From: Malurus cyaneus samueli
Taxonomy: Eukaryota; Chordata; Aves; Passeriformes; Maluridae
Direction of reading: 5' to 3'
NCBI GenBank assembly: GCA_009741485.1
Contig: CM019220.1
Span: 25,138,646 to 25,202,645, forward strand
Length of the DNA: 64,000 nucleotides
Each line of letters opens with the position of its first letter. The first letter of the stretch is position 1. Positions 37,690 through 50,445 of this stretch are shown here, in pieces. The notes under the pieces were generated by a model. That model worked only from the letters and a program-made list of their open reading frames with translations. It was not told where the DNA came from and made no database searches. The translations under genes were made by a program, and so were the position numbers.

Positions 37690-37810
37690 ATTTTCTGTGG
37701 TGTTCCCAGAGGTACTTCTGAGTGTGGAGATGTTCAAAACACCTCCCTGGACGCATTTGAGAAAAGACATGGCCCAGCTGGCCTGCCTGTCCTTGGAGGA
37801 GTGTCAGTAG
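37690..37810 (+). mobile_element. degenerate CR1 LINE 3' region
   Basis: GGAGATGTTCAAAACACCTC and CCTGGACGCATTTGAG match the part of CR1 shortly upstream of its 3' end, where the consensus reads like a 'ttcaaaac..cctggacgc' block. It is followed by a CTGCC..TCCTTGGAGG segment where the terminal region would start. The diagnostic tail is missing or unrecognisable, so this is an old, decayed copy. The 140-codon open frame crossing it (37615-38037) is therefore probably not a gene. Confidence 0.55.
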
Positions 37811-40800
37811 GCAGAAGACATGGTCTGAGTGCTCTGCTGGGGAGGTACAGAGAGAAAAGAGGGTACCAAAAATGTATCATGTTAAATTCTTATGAAAACA
37901 AATTGCTTTTACAAGCTCACCTTGGCCTGATTGAGGCCCCAGAGTACACATTCAGGTTACAGATTTTACTCTTACTGACCAAAGATAAATCCCACTTTTG
38001 TTTTTTCGGAAACAGAAGGCTCAATATTGTCTGCTAGAGAGACAGCAGTGTTATTTTTTGTCTCTTTTTATAGCCAAATGAAAAAGCATAAGAATGATAC
38101 TTACAAATAATAGGGTTGACTCATAAGGGATGACTGTATATGACTCATAAGATGTGATCTTATTCTAGAGATGTGAAGAATGCTCCAGAGTGCACATACA
38201 TGCACCTAGACTAGGGCTTGGGGGGTTATTTTTCAAACCTGGAAGAAGAATGCTTGCTGTTCGTGTTGAGATGTGCATTGCCATTGAATGTGTTACTTAT
38301 GAGATTCAGTGGCCTTTCCAAAACATTCCTGGTCTCTGAGGAAATCCAGCATTACCATGCTTTCCACATGCCTTAACTTGGAAGGCTACAGCCAGTGCCT
38401 GGTACAGTGGGAGCTGTAACTTTCTAAAGAAATTGAAATCATTGGCTTTTGTAAGAGGCAGTCTGGGAAAATGGAGTCCCAAACCAAGCACAAGGTTGGC
38501 CTGTGAAATCCCCAGTGCCATCCCAGGATTTTGCACTGATTAAAGCCAGATCTGCCTTTGCTTTGAAAAATTAGAAAAGCCTGATTCAAAAACACCTGTG
38601 CAAGGGACAAACAATCTAAGGATTAATGAGCTGTCACTTTAAACAGCACAATTAAACACCAAGGTCCCTGAGTGACAGAGATACGCGCTTTCACTGGTAC
38701 AGCCTCTCTGACCAGCCCATGTGATCTGCCAGCCATCCTGTTCAATTAGAAAAGAAATGTTTCACTTGCCTTCCTTCTGCCAAAGGTGTCCTCGCAGTCA
38801 GCTGGGCAGAGGGATAACCTGAACAGCCCTGGAGCAAGGCTTGGGGTCACTGCTGGACTGGTGTTTCTGGCCAGGGGAGTTTCACTGTTTTCCTAACCAG
38901 AGAAGTCTTTTGCAGCTCAGCTTTTCCACATGCTGGGAAGAAAATGCAGAGTGGTGGATTAATGAATGAACCTGCTTGAACGGGGCTAGAAGTGACAGAG
39001 GAGCTTCCCCTATATCTCTATTGTTCTTTTGAATTATAACCAAAGCTACTTTCTCCTTAAAATGAAGAAAAGTCTTGGGATTGCACCTGCCAATATTATT
39101 GTCTGATATTGTGGTATGTGGTGCATTTTGTGACATTAATTTGCAACTTGGAGAATATAAAGAGCAGCTCCCAATAAAAGGGGGTAGCATCACATCTGAA
39201 TTGGAAGAAACACAGTCCACAGAGAAAGACCTCTCTTTCCAGATTACTGGCCTCCTTTATTTGGTTGAAAATAGCAGAAACTATAACTTTTTCTCATATG
39301 CATCCAGGTTCTTACTGCTCTTGAACTCTCTGCTGTGCTTCAGTAATTGAAGTACCTGAAAAGACTAAAGTAAAGAACATCTTGGGTATACTTTTTATTC
39401 TAAAACTGATTAGTTTGTAGTGCATTTTGTGCTGCACATGATTTTATATTTCAGGACACCTTCTGAGAAATCCCAGCAGCTTCACAGTTGCTAGGAGAAG
39501 AAGAGGTTCTCCTCTCATTTTGGTTGGGTGTGGTGGGTATTTTAAAGAGCAAGGCGTCTTCTGAAAACATTTATTGATAAATTAATCCTTTTGGTCATAT
39601 GCATGCCCAGTACCAGACTTATCCAACAATTACATATCACATGCAGAAATCTATGCTGAGGCTGGGATTTTCCAGCACCAGAGATCTCAGCACACTCACC
39701 TACATTTGCCACCATTAGCTGCAGATGAATTATTCGGTACGTGTGCACCTGTTAAACACGGAAGGTAGCTTTTTATGATAACTGTGGCTTGGAACATGTG
39801 GCAAATACTAGACCCCCATATTAAAAAGTGCAGCAGTCTAACAGCTTGGTAGTTGGAGTTTAGGATTACAGGTTCATTCTGTCTTGTACAATTAATAAGC
39901 AAAGTCTATATTAATGGTGTAACAGAAACTTGGCAGCAGATCCAGAATCTTGGCAGAAGTTAAAAACAAACAAATCAGAGTGAACCCACACCATTTTTTT
40001 TTCAGGAGAGGAGTCATTTTAATTGTGCCTGAACATGTAGTTGAGCATGTACAGTGGAGGAAAAGCAAACTGTTGCATTCTGGTGTTGCTGGCACATGGC
40101 GAGGGTGTATCTCAGCTTGGTTCCTGGCTTCAGAGTGGACATCAGTGCTAGGAACTTCTCAGTGTGTGACTGGGAGAGTTTTGTAACCATGCCAGTCTAA
40201 GACGGCTTGATTTATTTTCCTATTACAGACAAGCATTTTTTGCTGTAGTAGTTAAGACACAAAGCAGGGCTTTTCCTGCTCCATCTGAGAGGCACTGTAA
40301 CAGCTCTGGGAGATGCGAGTTGCACAATGGCTTTCCCCATGTTTATCTTCTATTTTCTCTCACTCAATTCCAGCCCAATTTTCAGCATTAAAATTGGTTA
40401 AAGTGGGGAAGAAATTCTTAATTTTAGGTCCTTTATTTAAAATCCAGGAAACCCATCTCTTTTTTAAGGGATAGATGTATAATTGGCAGCATCAGAGGTT
40501 TTGATGGACAACCTCGTTGGAAGGATCAAACAAGGTGTTGCACAGGTGATGAGACCTTCTTGCCCTCCTTCCTCCCACTTGACTGGAGACTCTTATTCTG
40601 GCAGATGCTTAACTTTGGGGTTTTTTTCTGTGTGTGAGTGTGGTTGAAGGCCTGGAAGACAGAAACCTAAGTATCCTATTCACTGGGGTGCAGTCTATTG
40701 TCACTTTACAAGCCATGGACACAGAGAGAACAGGAGGAATAAGCTACATGGGTTGAGGGTGGGCTGAGGTTTTGTTGCACTTCTTCAAAGATTAAAAGAA

Positions 40801-42134
40801 TACTGCTTAGTACTTTCAGAGATGGGTAATTTGTATTTGGGAATTAAATCTCATTTCACGGTCCCAAATAAATACTCGATCATTGCAGGAGGAGGTATTA
40901 GCTGTTACCCCCAAATCTGGATCATTTCCTGCCTCTGCTGGACTGTGGTTGTTGCGTCTCAGCCGCTATTCTCTAAATTCCCACATCATCCTTTGCTTCT
41001 TCTTTTGTTTTCCACTTGCCTGGATGGTCTCCTCTTTCCGAAGGACAAATACTTTTTGAGATTGTACGAAGCTGGAAAGCAGGGCTGTCTCACAGACAGA
41101 CAAATATTTCATGTCCCATGGCCTGCACTTGTCATACCATTGTAAGCAGCGACTTCAAGTGCTGTCTCTAACCTCTCACTGCTTACAAGAGCTCTCAGTG
41201 CCTTTACACTGTAGTAAGCCACAAATCTAGCATCTACACACAAAACATGTATTGTGTGCATGAAGCCACGCGTGCGTGTAATTACAAAAGTAACAAAATA
41301 TTTTTGAATCGTAAGTTTTGTTTTCCTTCTTATCAAGTGGCTATGCCTCAATATAGTGTAATGATGTATTTACTATGTTAGCATAAATGAGCCCTAATAG
41401 CACCAGATGGCAAGGGAGGTGAGATTTGAATAGACAGGCTTAGTGGGAAAACTGCAGGTGGTGTAAGTACAAGAGGAGGAGACGTGGCTCGGAAGGCCTT
41501 GTCAGATGTGCTGTTTCAGTTATAAGTGTGCATTATCAGCACATTGGCAGGAAATATGAGGAGAAAAATAGAGATCAGGGAAAAAGCAAATTTATTCAAA
41601 TGGGATAAGATTGTTCTGAGAGGAGGGGGCAGAGCCATTCCCCTGGAGAAAATCTCCCCGTATGAAGTGACCTCTTAGTCCCACTACTGATTCCCAAGGC
41701 TCCTGCCTTCTACTTGCAGAGACAAATTAAACAGCTTTGATCCTGTGCAGGGCTTGACACGGTAAGAGAGGATCAGGGCTGCAGGAAATTCATTAGGGAC
41801 TTGACTCCTACTTTTTATGAAGAGTACGGATAAAGGCATCAGAAAAAGCCTTGCAGTGAGGGAGAGGAAAGATGAGCTGTTGCTCAGGCAGCAGTGTAGC
41901 CTGGGAAGCTGTAGGTGACAGGGCATAAATTGGGAAGTTGCTATGGAGAGAGGAGGAGGATCACTGCCTGCAGCCCTGTGCAGAGGTACAGCCCCCTTCA
42001 CAGCTCTTCTCCTTTCTTTGAGATTTAAGGATTTTTTTTTTCCCATTGTAAAGCTACACAACTGCTCTGTGTGTCAGGAAAAATCGCATTTACAAGCTAC
42101 GTGTATTAAGCTCCAGGATATCTAACCTGTAAGG
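37811..42134. other. non-coding stretch, nothing firm
   Basis: No gene recognised. Around 38630-38800 the DNA is balanced and non-repetitive with several CpGs, which may be conserved sequence. On the minus strand, about 39696-39748 is bounded by an acceptor (GTGTTTAACAG) and a consensus donor (GTAG/GTGAGT) and has two open frames. It is too short to call. Confidence 0.45.
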
Positions 42135-42170
42135 AAGCTGTTTTCTTGTTTTAAGCTGTTTTCTTGTTTT
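42135..42170 (+). repeat. perfect 18-bp tandem duplication
   Basis: AAGCTGTTTTCTTGTTTT is present twice with no difference (42135-42152 and 42153-42170). The identity implies a recent slippage event. Confidence 0.95.
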
Positions 42171-43417
42171 CATTGCAAATGAGACAGCCACAGATAAGTA
42201 ACAAAACCTGTGAGCAAAAATAGCTTTGGTAATTATCCAGGATATGAAGAACACCGAGAAAAACTATGTGTGGATGACAGTAGATGTGTCAGATAGTGCT
42301 TTCTGTAGCTCTATTTCCTGGAAATTGCAAGTCTGTATTTGATTGCTGATAATTTTTTCATTCTTTAATTGCTTGGATTAATCTTCAGTACAAACACAGC
42401 TGTAAGGCTGATATTGTAAAATTATGATCATTTTAGCCAAGCCTGTTCACCTGTTTTTGTGAACAAGGGATGGAGAATGCTGCTTTGATCTCTAGGAACT
42501 AAAAACTCTGAAAAACTTTTCATGGTGGCTGTTGCATTCAACAGGTGGCTTTATGCTCTGCAAAGTTAGACAAAGCTTGATGAGGTATTTGAGGAAAAGT
42601 GTTTGTACATGATGGATGGACCTGTTGATTTTAGTATGGAAAAACCTCCAAAAAGTTGAAAATCTTGGAGCATGTGCCATTCCTATCTATTCTATCCTCT
42701 AGCAGTGACTGATGCGTTCAAATTTGAGATCCCTACAGCTTTCTGCTCACACTTGCATTTATTTGTGTCTCCTCCTTGTGTTTGCTTCTCCTTGCAGAAG
42801 GCCTGTCCTGTTTTAATGCGGACTGGATGGAAGGGTCATAAAAATAAGGCTGTACTACTGGTTTTCTGTGACCTTTGACCGTGTGATGTGATAGTACCAG
42901 TAATGACATTTACCAGGATTTGGAGCTGGTGCAGTTATGCTGGAGTCAGAGCTTCATCGATGATGCTGAGGTTCCTTTTTAAGGCAGCTGGTACTTGGTA
43001 AGGGGCTGTTTCTCACAGCTTCAGAAAAAACATTTCACTTGCAGAAGGATTATTTTGTATCAAATAGAAAAACAATTTGAAATATGCAGTGGATTTTGAA
43101 TTATAGATGTCCAAATCATGCAGAAATGAATGAACCCATATCTATTGCCTTTGTGTATCATCAGATTGGAATGGTTTCTGAGTCCCCAGGAAAGTTCTGA
43201 ACATGTATTGCTTGCTTTCAAAGACTTCAGAAAAGTGGCCAGATTCTGTCTTCTTGCTTCCATTAATTTCTCTTTTGCTTTTTAAGATAGACTGACCTTT
43301 CTAACACCCATGTGCTATGTCCCAAGAGCTGTGTGCCTGCTTTGGGATGAGTTTGGGATTTCCTGCTGTGTGCATCCGGAGAGAGTTAATTAATTCCTAG
43401 AAAGTGTGCAGCATGGA

Positions 43418-43472
43418 TGAGCTGAGCTGAGCTGAGCTGAGCTGAGCTGAGCTGAGCTGAGCTGAGCTGAGC
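43418..43472 (+). repeat. (TGAGC)11 pentanucleotide repeat
   Basis: Eleven perfect TGAGC units (55 bp) with no interruption. The reverse strand reads GCTCA, which is why a minus frame appears to encode a Leu-Ser-Ser-Ala-Gln repeat. The array lies directly against, and apparently inside, a CR1 remnant. Such an uninterrupted array is likely to vary in length between individuals. The unit resembles the GAGCT pentamer of immunoglobulin switch regions, but nothing nearby suggests an immunoglobulin locus. Confidence 0.95.
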
Positions 43473-43566
43473 AACCTCATTGTAAGTTGTTGCTGACCCT
43501 GCTTGAGAAGTCCTTGCACTGAAGATCTGCTCAGGTCCCTTCCAGACTGTACTATCCTATGATTAC
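43473..43566 (+). mobile_element. CR1 LINE, 3' end fragment
   Basis: CTGACCCTGCTTGAGAAG, then CTGCTCAGGTCCCTTCCAGA and TGTACTATCCTATGATT follow the order of the CR1 3' terminus, from the 'tgaccctgct' block to the 8-bp tail. An ATTCTATG-like unit (ATCCTATG) is still visible. The copy is clearly diverged. The upstream CR1 sequence is replaced by the pentamer array. Confidence 0.78.
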
Positions 43567-44159
43567 CACATGCACCAGCTCCTTCAGAAATTTGTGGCAC
43601 AGTTCACTCACCTTTTCTGCCCCAGTCTTTGCATACAGAACTTACTGAGGAGAGCTGCAATTTCAGGCAAGGTGTGAGGGACTTTCACCAGGTCCTGGTA
43701 TTCCTGTGGTTGTTTTTCAGCCTGTGGTTGCTTCTGGTGTGGATTTGGGTGAACTGTGGGAAGACAGCGCTGCTCCATGTCCTAGGTGAGAATGAATCTT
43801 CGCTCCAATCCCTTCTTCCTGCTCCTCTCAGATGTTTGGTCTGATATTTGTAATTCAGCTGGGTTTAGGGATACACACTGCACACTGTGGTTGTTACCTG
43901 TGATTGAATCCTGAAAGAGCAGGACACCTGGGAAATAAGAAATTTTCTGATGTGAGCAACAGGTAAGTGGATCTGTTCAGGAGCAAAACAGTCTGGATAT
44001 TTATTGCCATTGTTGAATATTAAATTCAGCCCTGTGCCTGCAGTTTATTCTATCTTTTAGTCACTATTCATCTTCCCTCCTTCCCCTTTTTCTGTTATTT
44101 TCAGATGCCTAAATGAGAGGCTTTGCAAAATGCACAATGTGTTTTCCTTACGTTTCTGC

Positions 44160-44300
44160 TCAGTCTAAGAATTAATTATAGCTTAAACTCGAAAATGCTG
44201 CATCTGTCACTAGTTGTAAAGCAGCCTTGAAGAATTTTACCTTGGCAAGCCTAATTGCTGATAACTGCTTCTTTTATGCAAATCTGGGTGCTCATGGGAC
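44160..44300. promoter_or_regulatory. possible conserved non-coding element
   Basis: A non-repetitive block with ATTAATTA near its left end, CTAATTGCTGATAA in the middle, and a perfect octamer ATGCAAAT at 44276-44283 (the POU-factor consensus). The clustering suggests an enhancer-type element. No alignment could be made. Confidence 0.25.
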
Positions 44301-46671
44301 TGCTCATTTGGTGGTGGGCTCAGGGAGGCAGAGCTGTGGTGGGCAGGGTGGCTTTCCAGGCACTGCTCTGCATTGCAATGGGATGCCCCGGGAAGTGGGA
44401 TTTTCAAGCACCATTAGTTTAGATATCTGCAAAAAACCAATGTGGTATTTGATCCAATCGTGGGGGAAAAGCCCTACTTATTTAAGTTCCTGCTTATCCC
44501 TTAATTAGTCTTAGTATTTACTTTTAAATAAAAAGAAATTGTCTTGTGAGCTGCGGTTGCTTTTCTTGCCTGGCTCCTCTGCCTCTGGTGGTACACACAA
44601 CGTAAATTTGATCATGTTGACTGCCAGCCTGGCTCGTGGGACTCCCTCTGAATTGTTTCCCCATCTTACCTGCTTCTTGCTCATTGTAGAAGCGCCTGTT
44701 ACTCAGCAAAAATTGGAATGACAGCACATTTCCTCCAGTGGCACTGAGTAGCCTTTTCCTTTTTTTTTTCTTCCAGGGTACAAGGGAATACTGAGTCCCA
44801 GTGTGATATATGATGCAGAGATGCAGGGTCTAGCAGAAGACAACTTCATTTCCTGGGTTTTGTTTTTGCCTCCTTAACAGGGAAAGATTGAGGGGTTATT
44901 TGTTATTTGTGCAGAAGTGGCACTTCCCTGGGTCCTGGTTTGGGAAGGTCCTCCAGCTGGGAAGCGTGATCAGGATCCGGGATGCCCCATTCATGCAAGG
45001 AGGCTTGATGCTGTCATCTTGGGAGCATGAGTGTGGACAGCTGAGCAAAGTGTTCATGCCCTGTGACCTTTCTCAAGCTGGAGAGTAAAAAGAAAAGCTT
45101 GACACTGCTGCAAATCCATATGCTGCTGCTGCCTCCACAGTGAGGGAGGTGAGGAGCTCAGAGAGGAAGCCTGAAATTAAGTCTCATCTAGACATTTTGG
45201 ATTAAATCTGAGCCACATTGCAGTAAGACCTTTAAAAATACACCAGGAGAGAAGATTTCCTTCCTTTTTACAATTGCTGGGTTGATTTCCTTGAAAGGTA
45301 TGCTGCCTTTTCGAGAGACAGGAGGTAACATTGATAGAAGGTGAGCTATCAGCTCCTAAGTCAGGGACTTCTTATCAAGTGGCACCATTTGCTTTATCAG
45401 CAGTTCTCAAAAGCAGGGCAGTATTTTGTGGTGTGGTGTGGGCTTGGCAGGTGCAGTTATCACTGCCACAGACTTTGTGTGTCCTTTCATTTATCTAGCT
45501 GTTGGCAGGCTCCTCCTACCATGTCACAGATTTTATTTAAAGAAGAAAGAGGGCTTTAATCTCATAATTCAGAATGTACAGGGATCATATTAACCTGGAG
45601 TATTCCTGCTGGTTTCCTCTCCATTTCCATCACCTCTGCTACAGTGACCTCAGGTTTACTTGTCACAAGCACGTGTGGCGCCACACTGCAGACCAAGCTG
45701 GGGTGCAAAATACAAAGGTGCAGTAACCTTTGCAAATAACACACCCTACTTTTCCTTGACTTTGCACCCTTCTGGATGGATATTGCTTCCCTGCAGAGCT
45801 GCACGAGCACTTTGGGGCAGTCTTGCTGCATGACATGCTATAGGTGAGGAGGGAGAATGGCTTCTGGAGCCCTCATGGTCAGTGCCATCCCAATGAGGTG
45901 GGCCTACCACCTGAAGAAAATGTTTGCTGGAGGATGGAGAGTGATGTGACAGGGTCATTTATTTTTTTTTTCCTGCTTGAGATTTTGTGGCACCTTCTGA
46001 AGAAAGGGGCTTGGGAGCAAATCTGTGGTCTGACCATATATTGGATCTTCTTATGCTCTTAGTGGTGCAAGGTTCCCTCCATGGCTCAAATGTCTGATTT
46101 ACCACTTTGGGGTGCTTTGTGCTTCCTGAAGTTCTTCTTGGGGACAAAAATCTCCTCAAAAGGAGGGTTTTCATAGGGGTGGTGGAGTATGATAAATTTC
46201 GCAAGAATTCTTTTACTATTTATTCTTTACATGTAAATATTACATGCCACCTCAGTGTTACCTGGCAGAACTCAGGGCCATCAGATATCTTGGCTAGCAA
46301 GTGCGTAACAAGGAGAATAATCAGCTTTATTTTTTGAGTAAGAAAATGTTTAGTAGAGAAAATGGACCTCGGGAGATTTTGGAGGGACAGCCTTCATGGT
46401 TTAGGCAACAGAACAATTTGGCAAACAGTGGAGAATCTTTCTCTGCAGCACTTTTTTTGGTTTGCTCTGGAGAAGCTGGTGTGTGCTGGCTCCATGAGCT
46501 TCTGTTTGAAGTCTCAGCTGTGCTTCCTGTCTCAGGTATCTCAAAGCCTTTTTGGCTGTCCTTACAGCCTATGAGAGACTTGCATGGAGGAGAATGTTGT
46601 ATGGCATATGCTGAAGTGTGACCCCCAAATTCTGCATTTAATATTGTCAAAGACCTCTGCGAAATAAAAAC
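44301..46671. other. non-coding stretch with small palindrome
   Basis: A 14-bp perfect palindrome, GTGTGGCGCCACAC, lies at 45673-45686. A strong acceptor (T/C tract ending TTCCAG at 44777) precedes an open + frame that ends at TAA near 44875 with no good donor. Nothing else was recognised. Confidence 0.5.
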
Positions 46672-46740
46672 AGGAAGGAGAGGACATCTAGTCCATCCCC
46701 AACCACAGTCTTTGACTAGCAGTTGCTTTGGACAACCAGG
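46672..46740 (-). mobile_element. possible CR1 LINE 3' remnant
   Basis: GGAAGGAGAGGACATCTAG followed by TCCATCCCCAAC resembles the reverse complement of the CR1 3' end (a 'ggaagggacc..catctagtccaaccccc' block). The match is short and the 8-bp tail is not seen, so this is a weak call. Confidence 0.35.
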
Positions 46741-49700
46741 ATGCTGGAACTAGATGGGTAGTTGAAAAGTTCTAGATAGGTATTGATTTTTCCTTTCAGA
46801 CAGCTGGGTTTGGACAAGAATGGCTACAGCATCCAGGGAATAGGGCTGTTAACCTCTCAGCATGGAAGATCACCACAATCCTTGTTTATAGCCCCATCTT
46901 TTTTCCTTTACTGAAACTCATGCAAGCAGGGCAGAGGAAAAGCAGCCTTTGGTGCTTCATTTCCATGACTGTTTTAGTGCGTGTAATTACCTGGAAACAG
47001 CTCTGACTGGTCATCTCCCATGGTCACAGGCAATACTGAGCAAGTCGTCTGCTTAACGGGGACTGTATATCTGAAACTGCTACAGCTCTGTGGATGACTG
47101 GCTCCTTTCTATGTACATATATCTGTGACTGTGTAGTAGGCTGTAAAATTTATGAGTACTTTAGCCCTTATAAATTTTATCCAGTGTGGCCTTTAAAACC
47201 AAGGGTTGTTATTAGTATTAAACGCAGATTTTCATTATTATTAACCCATTTGCCTTATGAGTGGAAAAAAGACAGTAGATGAACACTAAAGAAAAGGGGA
47301 AGAGCAGATTTTGTTCATTGGATGAAAGCAGTGGAATCACTTTCAGGTCTGCAGATTGGCAGACTAAAGCCTGGTAGTAAAGATTATATAATCCAGATGG
47401 GAAGAATTTGAAAGAGGATATTCCCATTAAATTCTAACTGCCTAAATGTAGCATTGCTAAAATAAAATATGTATGAAATAAATCACTATTCGCTACAGCT
47501 AGATGGAAATAAAATTGTATTCTTGGCAGAATTTGACACACTGACATTCTCCTTCCCTGCTTTCTCTTCTTATCATGGAGTGGAGTGTTTTTTTCTCTTA
47601 TTTTTTTTTAAAGGAAAACCCGGTGTTAGGATTATGTCCTATTACTTAAAGTGCTTGTTCTGCTGCATGTACACGTAAATTTAATTATACTGGCCATATG
47701 AAAGATACATGAAGGTGCACTTTTGGGAAGTATGCCAAAAAGATGTTCAGAATGTGTAGCTGTTTGATGTAGTCAGGTGCACAGTAATTGAATTACTGAT
47801 CAAGTACTGTATCAATGAAATAATCTTGCTAAGTTCTGTGTTCTTAAGTAACTATAGCCTTGAGGCTGTGGTAAATGGAGTAAGCTTGTTATTGATTTTT
47901 TTTTCGTTGAATATGCATATTTTATATCTCTTAATAAGGCCATCCTTTTCTAGCTGCTTCTGTGTCCTTCAGAACAGAGGCTTTTCTTTCAATCACTTGT
48001 GAAGGATTTTCCTGTCACTGCTTGTACCAAGAAACTTCCCACATGTCCTTCTTCAGCAGTGAGGAATCCTGCAATGCCATTCCAGTGAATCCTGTGGCCC
48101 TTGCAAGGAGGACATTCTCTTCTATTCTCACTGCTTTTCCAACAAAAATACTTGCTCTAATTCCTCTGGAGTTTTGTGAGAAAGTTCATTTATATCCTCT
48201 CTGCCACTTATTCCTTATCTGTCCCTTCTGATTGACTCTTTGTGTTTTCAGGAAGACTTGAACAGGACATTGGGATGACGATAGCAAATATAATCAACAA
48301 AAGTGGGTCCATCAAGACTCTTAATGCTGTGAATTCACAGTTAGTCGCTTGTCTTTCCCCTCCTTTCTTGTGTGTTTTTTCCTCCTCTCTAGTAGGTTTC
48401 TCCCATTTATTCTCTGGTCCAAGGGGTAGTTAAATTGGTGTTCACAGTGTTGGTATCAAATTGCAGAAAGAGCAGCTGAGGAAAGAGTGAGCGTCGCCCT
48501 GGGATCATCTTTTGCAGCAGCTGTTGAAGATGCTTCAAGGCAGTGTAGGGTGGCAAATATAGAAACCCACAGTTCAGTAACTGCACGAGTAGGTGACCTC
48601 ACCCATTTATCTGCAGGGGCATGCAGTGTGTGAGGAGGAGTTATTTTGCAGACCTTTATTTTGGAGTCAGTCTGGATCTCAAAGTGAGATCCGTGTATGG
48701 ATTTTTCCTGGAGCAAAGCTGTTTAGTTCCCCCTTGTTGGGACCAGACATGACTTACAGTATAGACGATGACAGTACAAATGACTGATAAAGGTAATTGA
48801 AACTCATTTTGGGATGTAGACATTACAGATAAACTCCTAAAGTAAGGCATTGGCAAAAAGCACATCTTAAAAATTGACCCATTGCTCCGTCCAAAGGAGG
48901 ATCTCACCTCTCACTTGAATGTTGCCAGTGGGTTTGTTCGGGCAGCTGCAGCTGCTAGAACTGGAGGACCAGTTTTTTCCCTCCTTTTCCAGGATCTTGT
49001 CATTTGATCTCCTTTACATTGGAGCCTACCTCCCCCCACCTTTTCTGTTTAAAGAAAAGAAAAATTAGAAACAAATCATTGGGCATTAACATGTCCCACT
49101 TGATGCATGTGTCCACAAGAGAACTTAAATTAACATCTGCTAGCGAGGAGAATTCATTGTTTCCCATGTTTATTCTTATTAGGGCAGATGTTTGAACCAA
49201 TGGAAGAAGAAACATGTGATTTTCTAAAACACAGGTGGCTGTAGAAAAGAAATAGAAGAAATAATGTGTCTTCACTGGTAAACTGAACTCAAATGATGTA
49301 AATACCTCTGAATGTGAGTTTGTAGATCTGCCAAACTGAATGCTGTAACTGGTCTTGATGTTTGAGGTGAGAAGCCAATGTTTGACTTCATGTTCATAAA
49401 AATAACATCTTATTTATTGTCACTGATAGCAGGTGGGGCAGGAACTCAAGCATCAAACTATTCTTTTCCAGAATCTAAACCGCTCTTTAAATCCTTTCCA
49501 GAATTTAAAACCTCTCTGAGGCATTCTGTCTCAATGAACTCGAGTTTCGTCCACATCCTTTATTAAAGCTTTTGCTTCTTGCTAAATAAAGCTGTCAAAG
49601 GGAGTGGGGGAAAGGCAGCTGTCTGCAGCTTTAGGGTAAAATTTATCCTCCTCTGGCTGTCCAGTGTTCTGACCTCCTGTGAGGGAGCAGGGCTGGATTG

Positions 49701-50339
49701 TCACAGCCCCCAGCACTGCACAGACCTGCTCCACTGCCAGCACTTCCACGGGCCGTGGCAATGGCTGTTTTCATTAATAAAATAAAAGGATTGAAGGCCA
49801 GATTTTGGTCCTGTAGGACTTGGTAAGGATGCCTGACCTCAGCAGAGCATGTCGGCTCACAGCAGCTGAGGGAATGACTTATCTCTCTGAACTATCCCTC
49901 TCTGCCATATTAATTCAATTTAGAGTGGCAAGGGTTGTGGTCTGGGGACTGTTATCTAAACAGGCAGCAGAGGGCAACAGCAAGGATGCATTTATAGTTA
50001 TTTTTATACAGTGCCTTGGCTGATGAAAATTCTGAAGTGTTTATTGCTCCCAGCCCCTTGTAATTGATGTACAGATTGTCTCAGACCTTTAAAACCAGGA
50101 ATGCCTCAGACTTTGTGATGCTGTCTCTTCCCTTTACTCCTGACTTTTCCCCAGTCTTCCACAGTTCAATACTTGCATTTCCTTCACCTCTGCTGTAAAA
50201 TTTATCTCCATTTGCACTAAGTCCCAGAAGCCAATTCTTTACAAAAATCAGCATTAGCTAAAGAGCAGCTTCTTCCAGTTTTCTGCCCCAAGACAATGTC
50301 CCTGTGTAACAGGTAGGCAGCCTTGCTCCTGCCATATGA
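46741..50339. other. non-coding stretch, nothing recognised
   Basis: No gene or repeat family recognised. Around 49468-49515 a TTTCCAGAATYTAAA word occurs twice about 30 bases apart, an imperfect small duplication. Confidence 0.5.
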
Positions 50340-50445
50340 AAATTAATTTTCTCAGCATTAATCAGATATTTAATCCCTTGTAAGTCAAAGGATTTGATTT
50401 TAATTGCAGTTAAATATCTGTTTTTAAAGAGGCCTCTCATAATGG
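50340..50445. promoter_or_regulatory. homeodomain-site-rich block with nested hairpin
   Basis: CAGATATTTAA (50363-50373) is the exact reverse complement of TTAAATATCTG (50410-50420). Inside, AATCCCTT (50372-50379) pairs with AAAGGATT (50387-50394) with one mismatch. The block carries AATTAATT, GCATTAATC, TAATCCC (a bicoid/OTX-type core) and TTTAATTGC, all homeodomain-like words. It could be a regulatory element whose sites happen to be arranged as inverted repeats. The inverted repeats are certain; the function is inference. Confidence 0.35.

Noticed and set aside
37615..38037. 140-codon + open frame
   Set aside because: Crosses a degenerate CR1 3' region that explains its stop-poor core.
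43418..43472. CRISPR-like array
   Set aside because: Units are contiguous 5-mers with no spacers, and the DNA is vertebrate.
43397..43600. Leu-Ser-Ser-Ala-Gln repeat protein on the minus strand
   Set aside because: Purely the translation of the TGAGC pentamer array and CR1 remnant.
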